Source of the DNA: Vandiemenella viatica
Lineage: Eukaryota; Arthropoda; Insecta; Orthoptera; Morabidae
Direction of reading: 5' to 3'
DNA: 64,000 nucleotides
Assembly (NCBI GenBank): GCA_031002005.1
Contig: CM061918.1
Coordinates: forward strand, 40,800,947 to 40,864,946
Position 1 is the stretch's first letter. Each line of letters begins with the position of its first letter. Made by a program: the position numbers and the translations under genes. This document shows, in pieces, positions 54,161-64,000 of this stretch. The notes beneath the pieces were generated by a model. That model made no database searches, was not told the origin of the DNA, and saw nothing but the letters and a program-made list of their open reading frames with translations.

Positions 54161-54361
54161 CTCTTAGTTTTTGTACATAAATCACCCAATGTGACGCTAA
54201 TTCCGGTAGATAACATTAGCACAGCAACATGCCAACCGCAGACTAAGTAAGCAAACTTAAGTCTAGATAAAATAATGGTGGATTCAAATAAAGCACCTGG
54301 TATATTGAGGACGACCAATCTGTTAAACGATTCAAATATTGCACAATTTAAACGCGATTAG

Positions 54362-54772
54362 GGAGCGTCCATAAACTTCGTGGCTCGGTCTAGGAAAAGG
54401 GGGGGGGAGGAAGGTTTGCTGGATAGCAACGATAGGCTACGTGGGTAAGGGGGGGGGAGGGGTTCCAAACCAGGCCACGAAACTTTACGTTCATATTATT
54501 TGTCACAGTTAAAATGAGGCACAGAACACACAACAGCATGTGAATATGTATTTCAGTCATTTAATTATCTCTATATGTAATTTACGATAGTGTGATAAGA
54601 GATAGCAGAACAAAATGTCTTCTGGAATCAATAGGGGGGGGAGTTACATGATACGCGGGGGGGGGGGGGTAGAAGCAAACGCCACGTCGAGCTACGTGGG
54701 TGGGTGGGGAGGGACGGGGGGGGGGTTTCACAGGACAACAAATCGAGCTACGTAGTTTATGGACGCTCCTTT
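54362..54772. mobile_element. Poly-G MITE, copy 2
   Basis: Ends GGGAGCGTCCATAAACTTCG and, inverted, GGAGCGTCCATAAACTACG form the terminal repeats. Several G runs of 8-13 occur at about 54400, 54450, 54633, 54660 and 54715. Shares its centre with 15549-15902. Confidence 0.85.
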
Positions 54773-55350
54773 ATGATCACCTTCGGAATTTTCAGTAAAT
54801 AATTGTCTCCCTACAAAAAAGACGGTAGTAAGAATCTCTATATTATGGCCGCACAGCAATAAGCTATAACTGCGCTTCCCAGGAGTTACCAAACGTACTA
54901 TACTATAACAAAAGTATTTTGTTATATATCCCCCCTTGAGTACTATATATAGTTAAATATTATATTTGACGCAAACATACTATATTTTCGCTAATTAACT
55001 AAAAGATTGTTTTATTAAATAGTTGCAATTTAATAAAAAATCATTGTGCATAACAGTAATTTTAAAAATGTAAATAAACGAAATGCTACACACTGTTATT
55101 TTAATTAAAAGGTTCTTACATCACATAAGCAAAAATATATCGTACTTGGGTGCCACTGTAATTAGAAGAAATGGGCTATATGTTTGTTATTAGAACCGTA
55201 ATATTCATTTTGTTTTAGTGGATTTCTAAATTCATAAAATTTTATAAAACGATTGTAGAAATGGCGAGTGAAAATTAGTTGAGTGTAACCAGTATATGTA
55301 GTGAAAGTTTTATGGAAGAATAGCCCAAGAGTAGTCAAGTTTAATTTAAA
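54773..55350. other. Unassigned AT-rich sequence
   Basis: Nothing recognised. Confidence 0.45.
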
Positions 55351-55354
55351 TTTC

Positions 55355-55482
55355 TTTATGTCTCATCGACGTAGAGGTGATTACAGGCGGGAAAATACTA
55401 GAGGCAAGGAACTGGTCTTCGCCTGCAGCGATTCGAACCCGCGTTCTCCCGAATGCGAGGCCAGATCGACCACGCTCGGTGC
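55355..55482 (-). repeat. Main SINE, internally deleted
   Basis: Tail ATGTCTCATCGACGTAGAGG joins almost directly to the head GCGATTCGAACCCGCG and GATCGACCACGCTCGGTG. About 80 bp of body is missing. Confidence 0.8.
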
Positions 55483-56637
55483 GGAAAGTTAGAATTAGGG
55501 GAAAAATAGGATAAATGAATGTAGCGTAATTGCCACCGTAGATTGCGTTCCAGAAGTTTAGGGAAAAAAAGTTGAAAAACAATTGCAAAAATAATTTGAT
55601 TGGAACGATTGCAGTTTAATAAGGATAAATAAAGGGCAACTGTAGCTAGTCGTTTTTGTTAGTCCTACAGCATACTATATTTTTGTAACGCTGTGTTCGT
55701 AAAATACTATATTTTTCCTCCAAATAGTTGGCAATCATACCATCAATATACTCTTTCTCAAAGCGACTCGGGACATATTTTGTACCGTAAGATCTTTCGA
55801 CTGAGTGAAGCTACACGACAAATTTGTATCAGGCATACAGAACAACGTTCAATTATGATTCGTTTCCGCCCATAGTTTGGAAGTTATTGATATGCAAATT
55901 TAACCGATTGTTTTCATCAACACCTTAATACTACTTGCCGTAGTCGTAGAAAGATTTAATTTATAAACAGATAAATTTTTACCCCCAAATAAAGTTGAGG
56001 ATTTTCCTAGAATTTATTTACCTCTTATCTACCCCAAACAACAAATCGCTTTTTACCACAGTATGCCACAGATTTTCATTATAGATGTAGCTAACCAAAT
56101 TAGAAATATGAATTAAATTTCTCACAGATTTTCATTACAGATGGAGGTTACCAAGCTTAACAGATATGTTTCACTTAGTTCCTGTCCTTACTCTGGAAGT
56201 TAGGGAAATTCAACATTTTTAGCTGACTGCAAATCCAGAGTAGCCTACAATAAACTTTACGAGTCTTATCGAAAATATTTTTTCAACGAAATTTCATTAT
56301 CCAATGAGTTACAGAAATCTTTTAAGCACACAAAAGAATCCATGGAAAAGTAGAAAGAAAAGTGACAGAACTTCGGCAAAAGTAGAAAAAAATGGAGCTC
56401 GTAACATCTCAAGAAGAAAAACATCCCTGACTGTTCCTGAGAAAGAGGTTTTTTCAAATAATTGATCATTTGCAGAAGAGGCTGGAACCAAGATTTGAAT
56501 TAGAATATTTGTAATTATAGAAAAGTACAGAATATCGGTTGATTTTATTATTCACGCATTAGTATGAAGTATTGTCTCATAAGAGAAAACAGTACAAAAA
56601 ATGACTGAGTTTGCGCATTGCTGGTTTCTCAAACTCT
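55483..56637. other. Unassigned AT-rich sequence
   Basis: Nothing recognised; several small frames only. Confidence 0.4.
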
Positions 56638-56641
56638 TTAA

Positions 56642-57154
56642 CACGTTCGTCTCCCAGCGTGATTTGGCCGAGTTTCTCGACAGGTCCAAATCCTTGGAGA
56701 ATGTTACGCCCGAAAATAATAGAAATAAAACAAGGAACGTATTCCACAATTTACAGATTCGTAAACACCGGCAGAGCAAGCCTACAAGAAAGATGTGCAC
56801 CATATGTTACCAGATGGAGAGACGAACTGCCGAACGCTAAGAAGTGAAGAAAAGTGTAAAAAAAACTGTCCAAAATCACCTCAAATGTGTTTAGAATGTT
56901 TAAAAAAAAAACCATGCGAAATAGTATAATTTTATATGTTATCATAAATATAAATTAATAAAAAAAGTATAGTATAATGTGTATATTTTTAGTATTTTTA
57001 TGTTGTATACGCTATATTTATATTTCAGTGCTTATTCCATTAAATTCCTTTTAAAAATCCTATTTAATTGAATATGAAGTGTGTCACCCATATTTGGGTG
57101 ACGGGGTCCCCACGGAAGCATACCCGTCATATGGGTGAAGCGGCGACGAACGTG
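56642..57154 (+). mobile_element. piggyBac-like non-autonomous element
   Basis: TTAA at 56638-56641 and 57155-57158 flanks terminal repeats CACGTTCGTC and GACGAACGTG. A subterminal inverted pair CACCCATATTTGGGTGACGGG-like/CCCGTCATATGGGTG lies near 57080-57138. TTAA duplication is diagnostic of piggyBac insertion. The interior keeps only a Cys-rich tail. Confidence 0.65.
56690..56930 (+). pseudogene. Cys-rich transposase C-terminus relic
   Basis: One frame reads KPTRKMCTICYQMERRT. After a frameshift it continues CKKNCPKSPQMCLECLKK and KPCEIV before a stop. Paired cysteines after a basic stretch resemble the Cys-rich C-terminal domain that piggyBac-type transposases use to bind their termini. 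The catalytic domain is missing, so the element cannot move itself. Confidence 0.5.
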
Positions 57155-57158
57155 TTAA

Positions 57159-57890
57159 GGAACTACATAGTAGTATTTAAGTAACAGGAAAATTACCGAG
57201 TAAGCAATTTTAAGACTTGCATTCATGTAAGTAAAGACAGCTTTGTAACGCTTGCTAATATGTTAACTGCTCACATCAATTTCAGACACGAGTTCCTATT
57301 TGCAACGTAAAAGGAAACTTTAAGTTAAGCAGAGTGCTGTAATGTCTAAGAGATTTTGGACGATATTTTACCGACCACCAATTAGAAATCGCTAACAATG
57401 TTACAAGTTAGCTTAAAATTCCACCGCACTCAAAAAATTACACAAACTAACGGCGGTCGTGGCTTTTTATTTTTCACAAGTATAACATAGATTGCATTTC
57501 TATCTCTCAGCCGTACTTTAATTAACATTCGGTACAGTGTAAAATTATCTGCCGTCCGGAAAACCGTTCTCACACCGAATATTTCAGTCCATTTCGTGCC
57601 ACGCTCATTTTTTTTGATAGTTAAAAAACAGCAAAAAACTGCAGCTCATAACAACAGAGAATCTTATGACTTAATACTAGTACAGCAGAAAGTAATCATG
57701 TAAGTGCTCTCTAATATTAAGGGGCGACCTTAACGACCTGTTTGATGCGGCAACAGACAACGAGTCACCTTAAAGACTAAAAAATATATAACTGCAGACA
57801 ATTAGATCTAGAGAGATATTTTAGGAATAATTAGGGAAATGGGTTAGAAAACGTGAAAATACCTGCATTTATTTATGTTTTTTTTTATCT
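57159..57890. other. Unassigned sequence
   Basis: Nothing recognised. Confidence 0.4.
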
Positions 57891-57892
57891 GC

Positions 57893-58135
57893 TTAACGTC
57901 TCTCTAACAGCGAGGTCTTTAGAGAGGGGAAAGGATGGGGGCAAGGAATGGGAAGGAATGAGAAGGAATTGGAAGGAATTCGGCCATGGCCTTTTGAAGG
58001 AAGTATCCCGGCATTTGCCTGGAGTGATTTGGGAAGCCATGGAAAACCCAAATCTGATTGCCCGGACGGGGATTCGAACCCGCGTCCTCCCTAATGCGAG
58101 GCCAGAACGCTAGCCGTTACACCACCACTCTCGGT
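57893..58135 (-). repeat. Main SINE, minus strand, complete head
   Basis: Runs from the tail TTAACGTCTCTCTAACAGCG to GTTACACCACCACTCTCGGT, with a duplicated GGAAGGAAT(T/G) segment near 57949-57975. One of the most complete copies. Confidence 0.92.
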
Positions 58136-59783
58136 ATTTATTTACGCAATTCTCCGGTATTTCGCAATGTGTAGGGAATAGTGTCTTGCATTTTTTTCAG
58201 TGGCATTATTTATATTTTTTGCAAATGACCCTATGGATTATCGCAGGCAGTATTTATGCAATAATTTGTATTTTTTGTGCATATTTCTACCTAGCTTCCA
58301 TTTTACCGTTTAATTTTCTACAATTTACGTATTTTGGCATTTTTGTTCCTAAAGAGAACTACAAAAATACTAACTGAAATTGCTAAATTTTTCGCTAATT
58401 TCCTAATTTTGTTCAAAAAAAATTTGTAAAATATGAGAGTGTAGTACACTCATACATTCGGGTGTACTGCATTCTTTTAATATGGAGATAAGAAAAGCCA
58501 GCGTGAAAGTTTGTGCGCGCGGGGATGTATGGACAGCCACTGTAGCGTAAACGGTATTTTAACCAGACTATACGTTGCTACACTTTCTGTTGTATGTATC
58601 CACCCCGTCGAGTGTCTCCAGTGTGGAAGGGTGCTACCACCGTCGGTTTTGATAAAATATTTACGGATTTCTTTTTCTTTTTATTATCTGTTGATTTTTC
58701 CTTACATTGATGTTTTGTTAAACTTTGAGCGTAGTGTTAATGCATTACAGAATTGTCAATAATTGTGAATAGTTTCCTTGCAACCAGTCGTGCCAACGAT
58801 TAAAATAAAGCTCATCTTTTGTTTGATTACGGCTTTTATAGATCTTGAAAGACCGTAATACTAAACTATCGGCGCAATTTTTATGCACGGTGATATGCTC
58901 GTTGGCACGGCTTACAAAGCTTAGTAACCAATATCCGAGGATCAAATGGGCCGCAGGTTTAAACATTTCCCTTAAAAAAAAAAAGAAAGAGATAGAGAAA
59001 GAGATAGAGAAGGGGAGGGGGGGGGGGGTAGACACAGCAGCAGCAGTGATGAAAGAGAAATTGTATAAAACATAAAACTGCGTGGGGTATAGTGCAAGTA
59101 CAACTTGTGCCCCTTGTGAGCAGAAGCACGTTCCTATGTTTCAGGAAAAATGGTGATGAACATCCGTAATACTGTGGATCAAAACCTCACCAAACGGTAA
59201 TGATACTAACATTACTGTTAAGACTGCATACACGTTTTTTTTTTGCTACAACCCGTTGCCCCCTTTGGCTAACGCTAACAGAGCATAAATTTTTCTGCTC
59301 GAACGATAATATCCGAGACTAGTCGGTGGAACAGTAAACGTTTGGCATTTGGGGCTCATGTATCCGCTCTTATTTTCATTAAGCTTTTAATTACAATTTG
59401 TTTTTAAAATCTTGAAAACATGATAATACATATTGTTATGGAGTTTGATTTAATATGTATTATGAAATAAACAACCAACCAATATTTATTTTTCTTGTGT
59501 GTTGAATACTAATCCACCCTTGATAAAAATAATTATAAATTAATAAGAATTATTAATAAAATTCCAAATAACAGTAGAATACCGGAATGTATTACAGGAG
59601 TTAAAAACTGAATGTGTCTCACTTTGGTCGACACAGACATTACCTTTCCATAAATGCAAAAAGGAAAGCTATCCGAATTATTGATATAAGGGGGTGTATA
59701 TATGTGTGGGTGCGCTTTACTTTTAGTTTCTAATTTGTCATGAGCTAATTGCAGGTCGTGAGTCCTGGGACTCCTGCACACTG
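58136..59783. other. Unassigned sequence
   Basis: Holds a GAGATAGAGAAA tandem stretch followed by a poly-G run near 58980-59028, and small frames without family resemblance. Confidence 0.4.
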
Positions 59784-60148
59784 TTAAGGCGCGTCCCCAC
59801 GATCCCTTGTAACGAAGGCGAGACGGGACGGGACGAATACTCGACCACACGCCATGGGAACAGGGCCGCCTCTGCTAGCGGAGTCGAGACGCAGCTACCC
59901 ACTCTGAGTCGGTAAACATCACAGGCGTGTGCAGCGGTGCGCTGTTGCCATTGGTTTGCAGCAGCAGTGCGCACCCCTTCTGTTGCTGTAAAGTGCTCTG
60001 TGCCAAACGACACTAGGCAACGTGGTGCGGAGGTGGCGGCGAGGTAAGCGAGGGCTAACCTGCGGCCCGCGGTCGTCCCTACACTTCGGCTAATGAGGTC
60101 CCGTCTCGTCTCGCCTTCGTTACAAGGGATCGTGGGAACGCGCCTTTA
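59784..60148. mobile_element. Harbinger-like MITE
   Basis: TTA target sites flank AGGCGCGTCCCCACGATCCC at the left and its near-exact inverse at the right, about 46 bp of arm (both contain CTTGTAACGAAGGCGAGACG). No coding capacity. Confidence 0.75.
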
Positions 60149-60550
60149 GAAACTTATCCAATTTGACAACGCCCCCGTTTGAGGCGTGTCTGAGGCTGAG
60201 GGGTTAATACTAAATGAGGAGGCAGCTAGTGTACTCACGATCGCAGACAGGCATGCAGGCGTGGTCTTACCTGAAACAAACAGAAAACCAACATCAGCTA
60301 CGGTCAAACAGAAAACAGCATAGGGGAGAGGCGGAGGATGCAACAACATGCCGATTCACTATTGGCCTCCAACTCTTACGTGAAGTGCCGGTTTGAGGGT
60401 CACGTGCTACAATATGACTTACCTTCCGCTAAATTTGAACGTGAAGTGCAGCAATCAGTAAAAAACAATGCCAGGCTTGTGTATGTAATTCAGGAAAGCT
60501 TCACATTAAATTATTTCACCATGTCAGGTACTACAGTTTCATTTGTAAGA
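60149..60550. other. Unassigned sequence
   Basis: Nothing recognised. Confidence 0.4.
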
Positions 60551-60551
60551 A

Positions 60552-61470
60552 GATTATGATCATCTACCTAATAGCCGGTATGTCCACCTTTGGCATGGAT
60601 GCCGTTGGGAAACATGGTCATCAATCATCATGAAGGGGTGTACGTGGTCTGCAACCAGTGTACGATACTTATTGGTCGTCATGGTGTCTTGCACGAGCTC
60701 CACTGGACCCATGGACGCCTACTTGAATGTTTTCCAGAGCATAATTGAGCCGCCGCCAGCTTGTCTCCGTCCCGCAGTACAAGTGTCAAGAAGCTGTTCC
60801 CCTGGAAAACGACGGATTCGCACCCTCCCAATGGCATGATGAAGAAGGTATCGGGATTCATCAGACCATGCAACGCTCTGCCACTGCGCCAACGTCCAGT
60901 AACGATGGTCACGTGCCCATTTCAGTCGAAGTTGTCGATGTCATGGTGTTAACATTGGCACATGCATGGGTCGTCGTCTGCGGAGGCCCATCGTTAGGAG
61001 TGTTCGGTGCACTGTGTGTTCAGGCACACTTGTACTCTGCCCAGCATTAAAGTCTGATGTTAGTTCCGCCACAGTTCGCCGCCTGTCCTGTTTCACAGTC
61101 TGCCCAGCCTACGACGTCCGACATCTGTAAAGAAGGGTGTACGCCCAATACCTCGACGTTTGGACGTGATTTCACCTTGATTTTGCCACTTGAAGACACC
61201 CACCACAGCACTCATCGAACACCCGACAAGTCGTACAGTTTCCGAAATGCTCGTGCCGAGCCTCCGGGCCATCACAATCTGCCCTCGGTCAAATTCAGAT
61301 AGATCGCGCGCCTTCCCCATTCTAAACACGGATAGCACGCTCACTGATACTACATGCACCGTGCGTGTGTCTGACTAGCAGTCATTCCTCGTCAGGTGAC
61401 GCTGTTATCGCCTACACGGGTTTATATCGATTGTAGTTAGGTAGTCATAATGTTCTGGCTGATCAGTGTA
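60552..61470 (-). mobile_element. Tc1-like element, decayed
   Basis: The right end, inverted, reads ACACTGATCAGCCAGAACAT then TATGACTACCTAACTAC. The left end has TATGATCATCTACCTAATAG. A transposase relic on the minus strand lies between. Confidence 0.7.
60630..61325 (-). pseudogene. Tc1-like transposase pseudogene
   Basis: Starts MGKARDLSEFDRGQIVMARR, then LGTSISETVRLVGCSMSAV, the paired helix-turn-helix DNA-binding region. Later frames give FFIMPLGGCESVVFQGNSF and SSRRPWVQWSSCKTP, counterparts of the catalytic-core segment in Tc1 enzymes. The segment with the third acidic residue (an SPDLNPIEH-type motif) is absent, so the C-terminus is deleted. Frameshifts separate the parts. Plus-strand frames at 60630-61302 are shadows. 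Confidence 0.75.
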
Positions 61471-61589
61471 TTTCTTAAATAATTTAATTTGCGACCGAGC
61501 ATAGCCCACAGTAGCAATTCCCCTACATACTTAAATATTTGTTAAGCACAGGATTATTATAAATACTTGAAGCGATTATGATCAGTTTC

Positions 61590-61695
61590 TATCACACTCT
61601 CCCGACCTAACCCCATGATATTATGTTGGGAAGGGTTGTGTCAAATATTCATTGTTTCACTTCCTCTAGCAACAAAGCAACCAGAACCGCGAGCT

Positions 61696-61726
<31 letters not shown>

Positions 61727-61850
61727 TTGAACGGATTTATATGGACATGCTACTCCGAGTGTGGGGAGAACTTTATTATTGGCTTGATATCTGCAGAATC
61801 AATAAGAGGACTCATACAAAACTCTTGTAATATATCAAACAAGACAAATT
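61590..61850 (+). pseudogene. DD41D mariner transposase tail relic
   Basis: TCTCCCGACCTAACCCCATG aligns with the third-aspartate codons of 39111-40163 (TCACCTGACCTAACGCCATG). After a T24 insertion the frame reads DMLLRVWGELYYWLDICRIN and KRTHTKLL, matching its C-terminus. Only about 75 residues survive and the T run interrupts them. Confidence 0.65.
61705..61728 (+). repeat. Poly-T tract (about 24 T)
   Basis: Interrupts the mariner relic. It is possibly the inverted A tail of a retroposon remnant. Confidence 0.7.
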
Positions 61851-62860
61851 TTCCAGCTAACCGAATTTCACTAATTGTGTATTTTACTAACACAATGTGC
61901 TTTAGCGCTACCAACCGAAAGCAAAGCATACTATGACCGGACACCACAAGAAATGTTAAATCTCACATACTTCTCAATTTTACTATTTTTAATGCTGTTG
62001 TTTAATAACTTATAACCTATCTATAATACACACGAACAGTTTTAATTTATACAAAAACCTACCGCAAATCTCATATGCTCAAAACGGCGAGTTAGGATCT
62101 CTGGTCCAGAGATAGTAACTTACCATATAACAACCGCTTTAGAAAATATTTCATTTAGATTCTGATCGGCAGATACACTTCCTGTGATAATTAAAAATAC
62201 TTATTTTCTTCACGTCAGGTGACATTAGTTCAACTTGACAGTATAAATTCGAACCAAAGATATTGAACATTTTTCTCTTTGCTTGTTAACCGCGGTTAAC
62301 AAACTTTTTGTAAATATATGAATTATACTTTGGCACCGCCTATCGGAATGAATTATATATATACCCACCACCTCAATAATATTTCGCGTGAATATGACCT
62401 AAATTGGTCCTATCGTATAACCGTGATGATGCGGTTTACGAACGCTTAGGATTTTACATATAAAGATAACATAGCTAGAGTAAATTTGTGTATTCGCTTC
62501 AAATCATTTATGATAACCCTGTAGTTTAGCCGATACGTTGTCCTTGCCTCCGTTCGTCTGCCAACAATGACACAGATCTGTTCTAAGTGTTACAGTAAAC
62601 ACATTCGTGGAGAAGAGCAGCTCTCACCGATGTATCTTAACTGCTCATTTCTCTTTGTAACTGCCCAGCTGTATCTCACCGTAAATGTAACCGCGGACAG
62701 CGTATCTGTTATAGCCTCTACTCCGCTGGGAGAGGCTGCCTCCAAACACCTCAACTACCGACCGCCCGCATTCCAGAACCTACCACAAGCTCAGCCACCA
62801 GCAGAAACCATGTCACCAGGTCATTACGACCACGCGAAATTATTATTATTATAGTTCCAT
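61851..62860. other. Unassigned sequence
   Basis: The 95-codon frame at 62567-62854 starts MTQICSKCYSKHIRGEEQ and is less AT-rich than its surroundings. I recognise no domain and see no splice pair. Confidence 0.3.
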
Positions 62861-62865
62861 AAGTT

Positions 62866-63056
62866 TGTAACAGATGGCGAAGTGTTAACTTATCGATACA
62901 ACACTTGGTTAGCTAGGTTGGGTAATCATCGAGTAGATCACATTCTGTTTCAATTTATTTATACTACAGTTTATTCCTAACAGATAGCGGTGTGTTAATT
63001 TATCGAACCATCCAGTAGATGGCGTTGTATTTCGATTTATTTATGCTACAGTCTGT
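62866..63056 (+). repeat. Imperfect tandem duplication, about 110-bp unit
   Basis: AACAGATGGCGAAGTGTTAA near 62870 recurs as AACAGATAGCGGTGTGTTAA near 62980. CAATTTATTTATACTACAGT recurs as CGATTTATTTATGCTACAGT. Confidence 0.6.
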
Positions 63057-63234
63057 TACACACCATATGTGTGAGTTTCTTCAATTTTAATTGTGCTGTG
63101 TATTCTGTTATAATTATACTGTATTGTTGTTCATCGTTTGTGTGTCATTATACCTAACGACAAAGTAATTACACACATGAATATAACATTGTAGAAAACG
63201 TTACGATAAATTCGAATCGTGTAAGCTTATTTTT

Positions 63235-63580
63235 CTTCTTCTTTTTGTTCAGCTAGAGACCACGTGTCAATTTAAATTCCTCTCCCGTTGTTTTTTCTTT
63301 GTTCCTCCACAGTACTCCTCCATTATTGCACTCCTCTCTACCTTTGAATCCTGCCATATTCAAAGTCTGCTATCTAAAAAAAATTCTTTCCATTCAGTTC
63401 ATTGGTATTATTTCGTTTCAAATCTTTCTAAACCTGTTGAAAGCCTGGTGTCATCCATGCTATAAATGTATCGAAAAAAATATCATTCTTCTTTTTCTGT
63501 TAATTTTCAATATTATATATTTCCTCATTTGTTCTTAACTTCCATTTTACTTTATGTTTCAATGGACCCAAAAATTCCGG
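63235..63580 (-). pseudogene. LINE C-terminal region relic, copy 3
   Basis: Nucleotide homologue of 7600-8030: AGACCACGTGTCAATTT, CTTTGAATCCTGCCATA and AATGGACCCAA recur in order. No open frame remains. Confidence 0.5.
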
Positions 63581-63659
63581 TTTCACCACTGTATTACAGT
63601 GTCTTATTTTAAGGCTTTCAGAAAGGCACTTTTTGTGGTAATTCAAATATTTTTCAGTG

Positions 63660-64000
63660 AAATGTCGCCAAATAATCTAACCTCGACAATGCGTGTAGCA
63701 GAGAGGCACGACGCACGACGAGAGAGCTTATCAATCAGCAACACAAATCGCGGCAAGTAAGGAAGTTCAAAGAATCATGACAGCTGAGCGTCGTATGCAA
63801 GAATCTGGTGGCTTCCGACAGACATTACCAGTGATTCCTCGCTCTACTTTTGCGATGAGATTGATGCATGTTTAAAACAATCGTATTTTGTAAGCAATTG
63901 CTGGATATTGGAAAAGGTGAAATAGAACTGCAAGGAAATACACAATACATCAAATTGCCAGACAAATTCTGCACTGTGGTTCACTCAAAAATGAACTAAC
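63660..64000 (+). pseudogene. Helitron helicase fragment, cut by window edge
   Basis: Across frames the plus strand reads VAERHDARRESLSI, then MTAERRMQESGGFRQTLPVI, DEIDACLKQSY, and after a deletion QLLDIGKGEIELQGNTQYIK and LPDKFCTVVHSKNELT. These are recognisable segments of Helitron Rep/helicase proteins: the motif around the bound-in DEIDACLK-SY region, and the LLDIG-GE / LPDKFC-V segments before the later helicase motifs. Frameshifts and a deletion make it inactive, and the rest lies beyond the window. Confidence 0.7.

Noticed and set aside
60630..61302. Plus-strand frames of 62-101 codons
   Set aside because: Antisense of the Tc1-like transposase relic.

Overview
The window is repeat-dominated, AT-rich nuclear DNA from an animal, almost certainly an insect. 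There are no operons, no bacterial-type genes and no long host open reading frame. It holds layered relics of mariner/Tc1, piggyBac, hAT-like, Harbinger-like, Helitron, LINE and Penelope elements, plus at least twelve copies of one tRNA-headed SINE. The SINE and the LINE tails (motif GTGGGTGGCAGAGGGTGC) look to me like those of polyneopteran insects (orthopteran, phasmid or cockroach relatives). That placement is inference from remembered resemblance, not from a search.

Layout. 1-9 kb: a deleted mariner with near-perfect 121-bp termini (1405-1977), LINE tails, an old SINE, a mariner broken by a 138-bp insertion (5461-6933) and a GC-richer unassigned block (8540-8895). 9-21 kb: LINE tails, a 13-bp minisatellite array inside a hAT-like element (13161-14042), a poly-G MITE (15549-15902), a MITE with a perfect 8-bp target duplication (16939-17293) and further LINE and SINE debris. 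21-28 kb: a SINE cluster around a 1000-base assembly gap (21794-22793), a hAT-like MITE, a Harbinger-like element and a CR1/L2-like LINE. 28-36 kb: a non-autonomous Helitron-like element (28195-29057), a second mariner relic, one possible host exon (32807-32990), a Jockey-like reverse transcriptase with one stop codon, and a Penelope-type hammerhead ribozyme motif (35419-35459). 36-43 kb: further LINEs and a DD41D mariner whose transposase is open except for one TAG (39111-40163). 43.2-52.6 kb: a 9.36-kb LTR retrotransposon. 52.6-64 kb: a GC-rich unassigned block, MITEs, SINEs, a piggyBac-like element, a Tc1 relic and a Helitron helicase relic at the window edge.

The strongest candidate for something undescribed is the LTR element. 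Its two 1.03-kb LTRs differ by only about five substitutions and one indel by eye, so it inserted recently. Its 7.3-kb interior has no gag, protease, reverse transcriptase or integrase reading frame. The interior is instead C-depleted sequence with short GC-normal islands, a recurring GAATTTTAAGTC-like motif, a perfect hairpin just before the polypurine tract, and a leader complementary to the LTR. It looks like a long non-coding retrotransposon mobilised by another element's proteins.

None of the genes seen form a pathway. The coding remnants are transposition enzymes (DDE transposases, LINE reverse transcriptases, a Helitron helicase), almost all broken. Host coding sequence, if present, is limited to one or two short exon candidates, so the window is probably intergenic or inside a very long intron.
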